From Verrucomicrobiaceae bacterium (GTDB lineage Bacteria > Verrucomicrobiota > Verrucomicrobiia > Verrucomicrobiales > Verrucomicrobiaceae): a stretch of DNA of 64,000 nucleotides. Shown piece after piece: positions 26,863 through 35,727 of this stretch. The position numbers and the translations under genes were made by a program. The stretch's first letter is position 1; the number at the start of each line of letters is the position of its first letter. The notes below the pieces were generated by a model, which was given only the letters and a program-made list of their open reading frames with translations, ran no database searches and was not told where the DNA came from. The DNA lies in the NCBI GenBank assembly GCA_019694165.1, contig JAIBCL010000014.1, positions 116,811-180,810 of the forward strand, in the 5' to 3' direction.

Positions 26863-28620
26863 CTACGCACCGTCACGCGGCTGCCTCGCAAGCTTCGCAC
26901 GCAGCGCCGTTTCCACTTCGCCGAGCGGCAGGCAGTTGATCACGTCTTTCCTGGTGAGCCAGCCCTTGCGCGCGATGCGGACGCCGAAGACCACGTCCTT
27001 GAGGCCGTGCACGCTGTGGGCGTCAGGGTTGATGCTGGTCTTCACGCCTCTTTCCTTCGCCAGTTTCCACCAGCGCCAGTCCATGTCGAGCCGCCACGGG
27101 CTGGCGTTGATCTCGATGATGGTGCCGGTTTCGGCAGCAGCGTCGATGATGTCGGCGATGTTGACGGCGTATCCGGGCCGTTGGCAGAGCAGCCGGCCGG
27201 TGACGTGGCCGAGCATCGTCACATGCGGATTTTCGATGGCCTTGATGATGCGCTTCGTCTGCTCGGCTTCGGGTAGATTGAAGAGGTTGTGCACGGAGGC
27301 GACGACGTAATCGAGCTGCGCGAGCACTTCGTCACCGAAGTCAAGTGCCCCGTCCTTGAGAATGTCCACCTCGCTGCCGGCGAAGATGCGGAAACCGTCG
27401 TCGAACGTCTCGTTCAGTCCGCGGATTTGCTTGATCTGCTTCTTGAGACGCGTGGCATCGAGGCCGTTGGCTTGAAACGATGATCTGCTGTGGTCGGCGA
27501 TGCCGAGGTATTGCAGCCCCAGTTCCTGGGCGGCCGCGGCCATTTCTTCGAGTGTGGCCCTGCCATCGCTGGCAGTGGTGTGGTTGTGGAATACTCCGCG
27601 CAGGTTCTCGAGGAGCACCAGCCGCGGCAGCTCGCCACGCCCGGCGGCTTCGATCTCGCCGGTGTTCTCCCGCAATTCGGGATCGGGCCAGTCGAGGCCA
27701 AGCGCCCGATACAAATCAGCCTCGTCATGCACCGGGGGGATGGCCTTGCCTTTCCTGCCTTCGGCATGGGAGAGCGCGTATTCATTGAGCGACCAGCCGA
27801 AGGTGAGCGCGCGCTGGCGCAGCGCGACGTTGTGCTCCTTGCTGCCGGTGAAGTAATTCAACGCAAAGGGAAACTCCCCGCTCTCCACCGCGCGCAGATC
27901 GCACTGCAATCCGTGCGCGACGCGCACGCTGGCCTTCGTGCCGCCTTTCGCGATCACGGTCTCGACGAGCGGCAGCGCAACGAAGGCATCGATCACCTCC
28001 CCAGGCTTCTTCGTGGCGGCGAGAAAGTCCAGATCGTGCACCACTTCCTTTCCGCGTCTGTAGCTGCCGCAAATCTCGGCCCGGGAGACGGCAGGGTGCG
28101 CACGCAGCGCCCCGAGCACGGCCTCCACCACCGGCATCACCTGATCCTGACGGTACTCGCTTACGTGCTCGGCGCGGAAGGCGATGCCCTCGAGAATCTT
28201 CGCCGCCTTTTTCTCGCCGAAACCCGCCAGTTGCGCGGCCGCTCCGCTCTCGATGGCACGCTTCAAGTCGGCGACAGAGCCGACGCCGAGTTCGTCGTGC
28301 AGTTGCTTGATGCCCTTCGGCCCCAGGCCCTGGATATGAAACAGCTCGAAGATGCCGGGCGGAAACTCCGCCTTCAGTTCCTCAAAGAACCCGAGCCTTC
28401 CGGTCGTGGCCATCTCGTGAAGCTTGTCGCGCAAGGCTTCACCGATGCCCTTGATGCCGCCGAGCTGGTTCTCGGCGGCGAGCCTCATGATGTCCCCCGC
28501 GTAGCCCTCCACCACCTCCGCGCCGGTGCGGTAGGCACGGATCTTGAACGGGTTCTCTCCCTTGATCTCGAGAAGCAAGGCGATCTTTTCAAACACATCG
28601 GCGGCATCGGCGGCGGTCAT
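26863..28620 (-). CDS. polX: DNA polymerase/3'-5' exonuclease PolX
   Basis: 585 aa from MTAADAADVF, close to the 570-580 aa norm. N-terminal 8-kDa/HhH region (VFEKIALLLEIKGENPFKIRAY, GGIKGIGEAL, FHIQGLGPKGIKQL), then the nucleotidyltransferase palm with GSYRRG and the metal pair DLD in VHDLDFL and a third Asp in LQCDLRAV. The C-terminal PHP domain has HNHTTASDGRA, IADHSRSS, GSEVDIL, ASVHNLF, and NPDAHSVHGL, the metal-binding His/Asp set of the exonuclease. PolX fills short gaps in base-excision repair. In-frame codons upstream to 28749 are unlikely because they overlap the neighbouring gene's end. See the related truncated-architecture gene at 1038. Confidence 0.95.
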   Translation of the reverse strand: MTAADAADVFEKIALLLEIKGENPFKIRAYRTGAEVVEGYAGDIMRLAAENQLGGIKGIGEALRDKLHEMATTGRLGFFEELKAEFPPGIFELFHIQGLGPKGIKQLHDELGVGSVADLKRAIESGAAAQLAGFGEKKAAKILEGIAFRAEHVSEYRQDQVMPVVEAVLGALRAHPAVSRAEICGSYRRGKEVVHDLDFLAATKKPGEVIDAFVALPLVETVIAKGGTKASVRVAHGLQCDLRAVESGEFPFALNYFTGSKEHNVALRQRALTFGWSLNEYALSHAEGRKGKAIPPVHDEADLYRALGLDWPDPELRENTGEIEAAGRGELPRLVLLENLRGVFHNHTTASDGRATLEEMAAAAQELGLQYLGIADHSRSSFQANGLDATRLKKQIKQIRGLNETFDDGFRIFAGSEVDILKDGALDFGDEVLAQLDYVVASVHNLFNLPEAEQTKRIIKAIENPHVTMLGHVTGRLLCQRPGYAVNIADIIDAAAETGTIIEINASPWRLDMDWRWWKLAKERGVKTSINPDAHSVHGLKDVVFGVRIARKGWLTRKDVINCLPLGEVETALRAKLARQPRDGA

Positions 28621-28738
28621 GCGCGGAGTGTGGACCTCGCGGAGGTCCGTGCAAGCCGGGAGACAATGCGCCTTCAAGGAAGAGGGCATGCTCGTCCCGT
28701 CTGATCGTTCCTGGTGATGGGAACACGAAGAACCCGCG

Positions 28739-31468
28739 TCACTTCTCATCCAGCCCGCGCCTGATCTTGTAGAGCAGGAACTCGCGGTACTCGGGCGATG
28801 CGCGGAACGGAGGTGCCTCGACGTATTTCCTCACCTTCTCGATCATGCCGATGGCGATGGCCTGGCAAGTCGGCAGGCTGGTGCCGCCGTTGGCGATGCG
28901 GATGAGGCGGTCGAGGTAGTCGGCCTGGAGATTCAGGCGCACGGCGCTCAGCCCCTTGTCGTCGCCCTTGAATATGGCGTCGGTAAGATCGGTCATCATC
29001 TCGCGCAGCGTGTATTCATTGCCATAGAGCGAGCTGTCGAGGATACGCTGCTGCACCTCGGGATGCGTGAGGTGATCGAGGATGGAGCGCTGGGTCTTGA
29101 AGATGCGGTCGTGCACCTTTGGCAGCTCGTCCTCCTTCATGAATTCAAAACCGCGCCGCTGCTGCTGCAGGTGCGCCAGGAGGTCGCCGGACGCGGTCCA
29201 CGCATCCGGTGCGAAGGCGTACTTTGCCAGAGCAGCCATCGCTTTCTGCTGCGTGGCCTTGTCCACCGGCGTGTAAGGCTTGGAGTTCGGGACCTGACCG
29301 ACGAAGGCGCGATCGACATACACGCCGCCGACGTAGCGCGAGATGGCGATGAGCGCATTGCCCGATTCATTGACGAGAGAGACGTAGGCGCGCAGCAGAT
29401 CCTGGTAGCTGCCGCCCTTCCGCGGGTACTCCTTGAGCAGCCTGCCGATGCGATCCTTCACCAGCTCGCAGCGTTGCGCACCGTAGGTCACCGGATCACT
29501 GCTGAGGTCAAAGATCATCGCACGCGGATCGACCCCCTTGCCCGTGGAGCGCATGTCGTCGGCATCGTTGGCGAAGGCCAGCTCCCGCTCGTGCGAGCGC
29601 GACGCGATCTTTTGCAGCCGCTCCTTCTCCTTTGCCGGATCCTCCAGCGCCTCGGAGTAGCCAAAGTTGACGGCCCAGTGGTCGTACGGACCGGGCTTCG
29701 TGGTGAAATACTGCCCCTGCGCCACGCCGGGCGGCGCGACATTGATCGCAGCGTAATCCATCACCGAGCCGGTGAGGCCGGTCTTCTCCGTCTGCTCGCG
29801 CCTGTGGATCGTCACCGGATCGTAGAGATGGCTGGAGCGGAAGTTGTGGTTCAGCCCGAGCGTGTGGCCCACCTCGTGGAGCACGAGCTGCGTGAGCGCC
29901 TCCCTGATCATCACGGACTCATCGACGCGCTCGGCCGGGTGCAGCCGCATTTCCGTCATGCCAAACATCAGCCCCTGCTGCATCACATCCATCACCAGGC
30001 AGTTCGACCCTTGGCGGCCTTCATCCGCCGGCTGGTCCTGCATCCCGGCGAGGCCGAGATTCCCAAAGATGCGCTGCGAGCGGAGCCGGTTCGTGATGAA
30101 ACTGTACTCGAGCATGATGTCGGCTCCGAGGATTTGTCCCGTGCGCGGATTCACGAAGCTCGGGCCATAGCCGCCGAAGGGCGGATTCGGCGACGAGGTC
30201 CAGCGCAGGACATTGTAGTTGATGTCGCCGGCATCCCAGCCTGCGTCATCGGGCTGCTGCTTCACGACGACGGCGTCCTTGAAGCCGGCCGTCTCAAACG
30301 CCTCGTTCCATCTCAAGACGGCGGCGCGGATGGTGTCGCGAAATTCCACCGGCGTGGTGTTCTCGATCCAGAAGGTGATCGGCGTCACCGGCTCGCTGAG
30401 CGTGGTGCCGGGCTTCTGCTTCACGAGATCCCAGCGGTGGATCACGTCACGGTAAGGCGCGGGATCGGTGGTCGTGAGATCGGTGATCTGCGTGGTGAAG
30501 TATCCGATGCGCGGATCGTCGAAGCGCGGCTTGAAATCATTCCGCGGCATCCGCAGCAGGCTGTGCTGCACCTTCACGCTGATGTAGCGCGGATCGGTGA
30601 TCTCGTCGCGGCGCTCCTTCGAATTCTCGTTCGAGGGCGGCGACGGGTTTTCATAGACGTACTCGACGGTGAACTGCGCGTTGTCCGGATAGCTGCGTAC
30701 GAAGGTGAACTTCGTCTTGGACTCCGAGAGCCGGCCGAGCACGCTCTTGTTCGAGTCGGGGCCGGAAGGCTTCACCTGGAGCAGCGACTCCTTCAGGAAC
30801 AAGTTTCCCGCGTTGATGAGCCAGCCGCCCGGATCCTGCGCCACGACGGGCTCGCTCGCGAGCACGGCATCGCTGATGTTCGCCTTTGAAGCGCGGGCCA
30901 GCGGATGCTGGGGATCGAAGTAAAAGGCGGTGTTCCGCTGGGTGATCTCGATCTTGTCGAACTCGTACGCCAACGTGATGACGGCCTCGTCGCCAAAGCG
31001 CCCTCGATTGTGCCCGGCCTGCACCACGCCATCGACCGTGTGCGTGAAGTAGATGAACTCAGGGCCGATCTGCTCCTTGCGCACGAGCAGGTAGGCCGTG
31101 CCCTTCTCGCGGTCCTTGTAGAGATCGAAAAGGCCATGGAAGACTTCGAAGTCCTTCGTGAACTCCGCCACCGTCTTCTTCGTTGACGAAGGATTGTTCG
31201 GCTTCGCTCCCTGCTGGGCCGGCGGCTGCGACGGTTGAGGCTGAGGCTGCGCCTGTGCTTGCGCCGGCGGACCTGCGGGTGCCGGGGTCGGCACGGGTTG
31301 AGGCGAGGGTTTTGGCGCAGGAGCCGGCCCGGGCTTGGGTTCAGGCTTCGGCTCAGGTTTTGGCGTAGGGGCCGGCGTGGGTGCCGGAGCCGGTTTCGGA
31401 GGCTCGTTCTCGCCCCTGGCGACCGGAATGAGCGACAAAAGCAAGGCGAGCGTGGCAACGCGTTTCAT
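28739..31468 (-). CDS. Secreted zinc-dependent metalloprotease (DUF5117/DUF5118 type)
   Basis: 909 aa from MKRVATLALL with a signal peptide ending near residue 19. Residues about 24-92 are an extended Pro/Ala/Lys/Gln linker of low complexity (PAPTPAPTPKPEPKPEP, AQAQAQPQPQP), expected to cross the cell wall or be surface-exposed. The DUF5118/DUF5117-like region follows (DFEVFHGLFDLYKDREKGTAYLLV), and the zincin motif HEVGHTLGLNH lies at residues 531-541 with H531, E532, H535, H541. An extended Met-turn type region (VMDYAAINVAPP) follows about 55 residues later. Function is secreted proteolysis; substrate unknown. Convergence or operon with the PolX gene is possible: it lies 118 bp upstream on the same strand. 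Confidence 0.9.
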   Translation of the reverse strand: MKRVATLALLLSLIPVARGENEPPKPAPAPTPAPTPKPEPKPEPKPGPAPAPKPSPQPVPTPAPAGPPAQAQAQPQPQPSQPPAQQGAKPNNPSSTKKTVAEFTKDFEVFHGLFDLYKDREKGTAYLLVRKEQIGPEFIYFTHTVDGVVQAGHNRGRFGDEAVITLAYEFDKIEITQRNTAFYFDPQHPLARASKANISDAVLASEPVVAQDPGGWLINAGNLFLKESLLQVKPSGPDSNKSVLGRLSESKTKFTFVRSYPDNAQFTVEYVYENPSPPSNENSKERRDEITDPRYISVKVQHSLLRMPRNDFKPRFDDPRIGYFTTQITDLTTTDPAPYRDVIHRWDLVKQKPGTTLSEPVTPITFWIENTTPVEFRDTIRAAVLRWNEAFETAGFKDAVVVKQQPDDAGWDAGDINYNVLRWTSSPNPPFGGYGPSFVNPRTGQILGADIMLEYSFITNRLRSQRIFGNLGLAGMQDQPADEGRQGSNCLVMDVMQQGLMFGMTEMRLHPAERVDESVMIREALTQLVLHEVGHTLGLNHNFRSSHLYDPVTIHRREQTEKTGLTGSVMDYAAINVAPPGVAQGQYFTTKPGPYDHWAVNFGYSEALEDPAKEKERLQKIASRSHERELAFANDADDMRSTGKGVDPRAMIFDLSSDPVTYGAQRCELVKDRIGRLLKEYPRKGGSYQDLLRAYVSLVNESGNALIAISRYVGGVYVDRAFVGQVPNSKPYTPVDKATQQKAMAALAKYAFAPDAWTASGDLLAHLQQQRRGFEFMKEDELPKVHDRIFKTQRSILDHLTHPEVQQRILDSSLYGNEYTLREMMTDLTDAIFKGDDKGLSAVRLNLQADYLDRLIRIANGGTSLPTCQAIAIGMIEKVRKYVEAPPFRASPEYREFLLYKIRRGLDEK

Positions 31469-31573
31469 GGCAGAGCGGAGGGTTGGATTTCGCGACGAAG
31501 GGCGGAAAGCTAACCGCACCCCGAAATATGCGCGACGTGATTCTTCGTCCAGCTCCCTGTTCTCTCCGTCTCG

Positions 31574-32152
31574 TCACGGCGGCCTGCCGGGCGCGCCTTT
31601 GGCCGGAATCTTCGATGCGCGGCTGACGATGGTCTTCAGCAGGGTCACCAAATAAAGAACGGGCAGCACGCACAGAAGTCCGCCGCCGACCACGCTCCAT
31701 TTCCAATTCGCCACGGTGAACACGCGCAGCTCCGGCTCCCGCGATTCCACGACAAAGTCACGCATCCGCCGCCGCACGACGTCGAGATCGACGGGAGAAA
31801 CCGGCACATCGATGGATCCTCCGGTGCCAACGATGATCACGCTGCTCATGTCTTCCGCGCGCGTGGCGGGACGGCGGCGGTCATCTTCGTCACCTGAGCG
31901 CAGGGTCCTCGACAGGCTGCCGCGCACGATGTCGTGGTCGATGCGCGTGACTCCCGAGACGGACTCGGTCTGGCAGGGGACCACGAAGAATATCCTTCTG
32001 ATGCAGGTGGCCGTAACCACCTCTCCCCTTCTCTCCATCACCGTGGTGGCGACGGGAAAGAGCATCATGTATGCCGCCGGCAGCCCGAAGCAGAAACCGA
32101 TCGACATGATCTCACGGAGTATGCGGCCAAGGAGTGATCCGGCGGAGTTCAT
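31574..32152 (-). CDS. Hypothetical membrane protein with two transmembrane helices
   Basis: 192 aa from MNSAGSLLGR. TM1 is near residues 16-36 (IGFCFGLPAAYMMLFPVAT) and TM2 near 160-180 (WSVVGGGLLCVLPVLYLVTLL), leaving a middle domain with CIRRIFFVVPCQTE and an Arg/Asp-rich RSGDEDDRRRPATRAED stretch. I do not recognise the family. The start was chosen at the Met before the amphipathic first helix; 27 more open codons lie upstream. It is 105 bp upstream of the metalloprotease on the same strand and could share its transcript. Confidence 0.65.
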   Translation of the reverse strand: MNSAGSLLGRILREIMSIGFCFGLPAAYMMLFPVATTVMERRGEVVTATCIRRIFFVVPCQTESVSGVTRIDHDIVRGSLSRTLRSGDEDDRRRPATRAEDMSSVIIVGTGGSIDVPVSPVDLDVVRRRMRDFVVESREPELRVFTVANWKWSVVGGGLLCVLPVLYLVTLLKTIVSRASKIPAKGAPGRPP

Positions 32153-32351
32153 GGCGGAGGTGACTGGAATCAAAATGCAAATGACGCGTGGTGCTTGAGG
32201 CGATGATCTGGACCGGCCTCCCCATGATGACAAGTGTGCTCACCGGCAATCAACCTTCTCGATCAGGGACAGGGGCCGGCATTGCTGCAGAAGCAGACGG
32301 TGCCTTTGTCGAACATGAATCCGCCGGCCGTCGTGGCCGCACCGTGGTCAT

Positions 32352-33170
32352 TCATCCACGAGCCACGCCTTTTTCATCCGGTGCGAAGACGAGCTGATAG
32401 CGCCCCGCCTTCTGGCGCAATTTCAAGCTTGCCCCGTACACCTCGCTCAACGCGCGGCCGGTCAGCGTTTTGCGCTTCGGCCCCGCGGCGTGGACTTTGC
32501 CGCCTTTAAGCAACAGCACATGCGTGATGCAGGGCAGTATCTCCTCCACATGGTGGGTGACCATGACGAGTGAAGGCGCGTTCTTGCGCGCGCCCAGCAC
32601 TTGCAGCCAGCGCAAAAATTGGTCGCGTGCCACCGGATCGAGGCCCGCGCAGGGTTCATCCAGGATGAGGACGCGGTAGCGCGCCATGAGCGCCCGGCAG
32701 ATAAGCACCTTCTGCTTTTCTCCCTGCGACAGCGGTCCCCAAAGGGCGTGGCGCAGGTGGTCGCAGCCGACGGAGCGCAGCAGCGCCCCGGCCTCGCGCA
32801 CGAGGCGGGGCGGGACGCGGTCGATGAGATTCAGCATGGCCTCGCGTCCGCTGACGACGGCGTCGATGACCGCCTCTCCAGGCTCCAGCCATGTCGTCAG
32901 CGTGCTGGCCACGAGGCCCACGCGCTTCCGCACCTCGCGCCAGTCGGACTCGCCGAAAGTCTCCCCGTCGAGCGTGATCCGCCCGTCCGTGGCGCTCTCG
33001 TAGCCGGTGATGATGTTGATCAAGGACGTCTTGCCGCAGCCGTTCGGCCCCAGCACGCACCAGTGCTGCCCGGGATCCACCCGCCAGTTCACACTTCTCA
33101 AAATCGGCCGGCCGCGGCGGAAGCAGACGCCTTCCACCTCCAGCACCGGATGCATGTGATCTTGCTTCAT
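32352..33170 (-). CDS. Orphan ABC transporter ATP-binding protein
   Basis: 272 aa from MKQDHMHPVL (MHPVLEVEG, five codons in, is an alternative). Walker A is GPNGCGKTS, the signature is LSQGEKQKV, Walker B is RVLILDEPCAGLD and the switch His is in VTHHVEE. The Q-loop region reads VGLVASTLTTWL, atypical in having no clear glutamine there. No permease gene is adjacent. The pattern resembles ModF/PhrA-like or other soluble ABC ATPases that lack a partner nearby. Its C-terminal 40 residues (ASLKLRQKAGRYQLVF) form a small extra domain. Divergent from the PL6 lyase with 85 bp between starts. Confidence 0.85.
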   Translation of the reverse strand: MKQDHMHPVLEVEGVCFRRGRPILRSVNWRVDPGQHWCVLGPNGCGKTSLINIITGYESATDGRITLDGETFGESDWREVRKRVGLVASTLTTWLEPGEAVIDAVVSGREAMLNLIDRVPPRLVREAGALLRSVGCDHLRHALWGPLSQGEKQKVLICRALMARYRVLILDEPCAGLDPVARDQFLRWLQVLGARKNAPSLVMVTHHVEEILPCITHVLLLKGGKVHAAGPKRKTLTGRALSEVYGASLKLRQKAGRYQLVFAPDEKGVARG

Positions 33171-33255
33171 CAATCGAGTTCCCACATGATCCTCGCCCGC
33201 GTAAAAATCAAATGCGACAATAGCGCCTGCCGTTCGTTTCCCGCCATTGAACCTC

Positions 33256-34569
33256 ATGACACTCAAAGCCGCCGCCCTGCTGCCCGCCCTCGCCTTGCTG
33301 GCCCACGCCGGTGCAAAGGAGCTGCCCGTGGCTGATGCCGGAGAGTTCGCCACCGTGGCGGGCGGCGGCGTGCGCCCCGGAGACGTGATCGTGCTCGCCG
33401 CCGGAGAGTGGAAGGATGCCGCCCTCAAGCTCGACGCCGACGGCACCGAAGCCGCTCCCGTACGCATCAAAGCCCTGACACCGGGAACCACCCTGCTAAC
33501 GGGAAACTCCCGCCTCAGCATCTCAGGCGACCACATCATCGTCGAGGGCCTCTGGTTCAAGAATCCGACGGGCGACGAAGCCCTCGAGTTCCGCACACGG
33601 TCGGACCAGCTCGCATCCGACTGCCGCGTGACACAGTGCGCGGTCACCAACGACCTGCCTGCGGACGACACCGGACACTCGGCGCGGTTTGCCTCCATCT
33701 ACGGCGCACGGAACCGCATCGACCACTGCCTGTTTCAGGGAAAGACAACCCTGGGCACGACGATGGTCGTGTGGCTGGCCGGCGAAACGACCGATCAGGG
33801 CCGCCACCACATCGACCACAACTATTTCGGCCCGCGCCCGCCGCTGGGCAAGAACGGCGGCGAGACCATCCGCATCGGCGACAGCAAGACCTCCATGCAG
33901 CGCGCCGACTGCGTGGTGGAGGACAATGTCTTCGAGCGCTGCGACGGCGAGGGGGAGTGCATCTCCAACAAATCCTGCGGCAACCTATATCAGCACAACA
34001 CCTTCCTCGCCGTGTCAGGCACGCTCACGCTCAGGCACGGCAACGACTGCACCGTGCAGAAGAACACCTTCCTCGGCCAGGGTGCGAAAGGCACCGGCGG
34101 CGTGCGCGTCATAGGGGAGCGCCACCGCGTGCTCGGCAATTACTTCGAGGGCCTGCGCGGCGAGGACGAGCGTGCGGCGCTCTGCTTCATGCTCGGCATT
34201 CCAAGCTCGCCCGCGCACGGCTACTTCCAGGTGAAGGACGCGCGCATCGAAGGCAATGTCTTTGTCAATTGCGACCACCCGGTCGTCATCGGCGTGGCCG
34301 GCAGCAAGACCGCCATGCTGCCGCCCGTGGGCGTACAGATGACAGGAAACTTCATCACAGGCGCCGCCCGGGCCATCGATGCGCGCTGTGACATCACCGG
34401 CCTCCGCTGGAAGGCCAATCTCACGAACGCCAAAACCACCGGCATCCCCAAAACCGACGGCCTCGTCATCGGCGGGCCAAAAGCCGCCGCCGCCCCCGAG
34501 ACCACCATCAGCCGCCATCAGGTAGGGCCGGAGTGGTGGAAAAACGAACAGCAAAAAGAGGGTCCGTGA
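33256..34569 (+). CDS. Polysaccharide lyase family 6 (chondroitinase B/alginate lyase-like)
   Basis: 437 aa with a signal peptide (MTLKAAALLPALALLAHAGA). It shows the right-handed beta-helix pattern of PL6. The catalytic region carries DGEGECISNKS with K239 and TLTLRHG with R260; the K-R spacing of 21 residues and acidic residues 5 and 7 before the Lys (E234, E232) match the Lys/Arg/Ca-ligand layout of chondroitinase B. These lyases cleave uronic-acid polymers (dermatan sulfate or alginate) by beta-elimination outside the cytoplasm. Substrate cannot be chosen by sight. No SusCD or other alginate genes are adjacent. Start ATG 33256 chosen over a TTG three codons upstream. Confidence 0.9.
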   Translation: MTLKAAALLPALALLAHAGAKELPVADAGEFATVAGGGVRPGDVIVLAAGEWKDAALKLDADGTEAAPVRIKALTPGTTLLTGNSRLSISGDHIIVEGLWFKNPTGDEALEFRTRSDQLASDCRVTQCAVTNDLPADDTGHSARFASIYGARNRIDHCLFQGKTTLGTTMVVWLAGETTDQGRHHIDHNYFGPRPPLGKNGGETIRIGDSKTSMQRADCVVEDNVFERCDGEGECISNKSCGNLYQHNTFLAVSGTLTLRHGNDCTVQKNTFLGQGAKGTGGVRVIGERHRVLGNYFEGLRGEDERAALCFMLGIPSSPAHGYFQVKDARIEGNVFVNCDHPVVIGVAGSKTAMLPPVGVQMTGNFITGAARAIDARCDITGLRWKANLTNAKTTGIPKTDGLVIGGPKAAAAPETTISRHQVGPEWWKNEQQKEGP

Positions 34570-34593
34570 CGGCATCGTCCGTCCCTTGGGAAG

Positions 34594-35166
34594 CTAAATC
34601 CGCAGGGACGCACGAAAACCTCGCGCGCTGTAATAAGACTCAGCGCCGTTGTGATAAAAGAATACGCGACCGAAACGACGGTCGCCAAAGAGCGCACCAC
34701 CGAGCGTGCGCATGGCATCAGGGGTCCGCACCCAACTGGACGTCTTCGTGTCGAACTCGCCAAGCTTCTGCAGCGCGGCGTATTGCTCCTCGTCGAGCAT
34801 CTCGACGCCCATGGCCTCCGCCATCTCCATCGCGCTGTCCTTGGGCTTGTGCTCCTTCCGCGATGCCAGCGCCTCGCCATCGTAGCAGAGGCTGGCCCGC
34901 GGTTTGGGACTCTGCGGCGAACAATCGAAAAACACGATCTCTCCGGTCTTCTTGTCGAGTCCCACCACGTCTGGTTCACCGCCGGTTTCTTCCATGAGCT
35001 GAAGCGACCGCATTTTCTCCGGACTGGCTTCCAGCCGCGCCTGCACCTTCGCCCACTCCAGCCCCTCATGGCGCTCCATGTGATGCTCGAAGCGCGTCTG
35101 CAGCTTGTTGAGCAGTTCGTCCCGTTGTTTTGCGGTCAGTCCGGTCCTGGCTTCGGCGCTTTTCAT
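34594..35166 (-). CDS. DUF4256 family protein
   Basis: 190 aa from MKSAEARTGL. Family-like features are RDELLNKLQTRFEHHMERHEGLEW, LMEETGGEPDVVG, IVFFDCSPQSPKPRASLCYDGEALA, EEQYAALQKLGEFDTKTSSWV and FYHNGAESYYSARGFR. DUF4256 is a soluble cytoplasmic protein with no assigned activity. No signal peptide. Tail-to-tail with the PL6 gene, 24 bp apart. Fourteen additional in-frame codons upstream (MLEESKFGPT) are possible but less likely. Confidence 0.88.
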   Translation of the reverse strand: MKSAEARTGLTAKQRDELLNKLQTRFEHHMERHEGLEWAKVQARLEASPEKMRSLQLMEETGGEPDVVGLDKKTGEIVFFDCSPQSPKPRASLCYDGEALASRKEHKPKDSAMEMAEAMGVEMLDEEQYAALQKLGEFDTKTSSWVRTPDAMRTLGGALFGDRRFGRVFFYHNGAESYYSARGFRASLRI

Positions 35167-35329
35167 GGTGATCGGGATGGTGGGGCCGAATTTGGATTCT
35201 TCGAGCACATTCTTGTGCGGCCTCTCTCTTCCGCATTCCCTTCCTCCCGACGAGGATGACCGGCGCTCTCCGAGACGTACGCGTTGAAATTCTAGCCGCC
35301 GAATCCAAGATCAGTCACCCCTTGCTCCT

Positions 35330-35626
35330 ATGCCCGCATTCAAACCACCCGGCGACTGTCCCATCTGCGGTGAATTCGTTCCGCGCGGTCTGGTGTCGTG
35401 CCCTGCCTGCGGCTCCTGCGCGAACTCGGGGTGGAGCGAGGAGGCCGGCTACGATGGCCTGGACCTGCCGGATGCGCCGGAGGATTTCGATTACGACGCG
35501 TTTGTCGAGCGCGAGTTTGGCGGCCGCAGAAAGAGCAGTCATCTCAGCGGCAATCTGTGGTGGTGGGTGGCGCTCGTGCTGTTGATCATCATTATCGTCA
35601 CGGGGATCAAGTCGGGGCGCTTTTGA
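35330..35626 (+). CDS. Small zinc-ribbon membrane protein
   Basis: 98 aa. Two CxxC knuckles (C10-P-I-C13 and C24-P-A-C27) make a zinc ribbon at the N-terminus, followed by an acidic linker (DLPDAPEDFDYDAFVERE) and one C-terminal transmembrane helix (WWWVALVLLIIIIVTG). The topology would place the ribbon in the cytoplasm. Homologues in this phylum are uncharacterised. It is divergent from the DUF4256 gene with 163 bp between starts. Frame support is good: the acidic linker and a clean TM segment would be unlikely in a shadow frame. Confidence 0.8.
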   Translation: MPAFKPPGDCPICGEFVPRGLVSCPACGSCANSGWSEEAGYDGLDLPDAPEDFDYDAFVEREFGGRRKSSHLSGNLWWWVALVLLIIIIVTGIKSGRF

Positions 35627-35727
35627 GCGGTCGCGTGCAGACCACGGGCTGCGAGCAGCGGTCCCGATGCCACGACGCCGGGCACGGATTCCGCCGACTG
35701 CCCGCCATCCACCGCCCGTGTCAGCGC

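Noticed and set aside
29063..30889. A 608-codon plus-strand frame antisense to the metalloprotease gene
   Set aside because: No recognisable domain; the minus-strand frame has signal peptide, linker and HExxH site.
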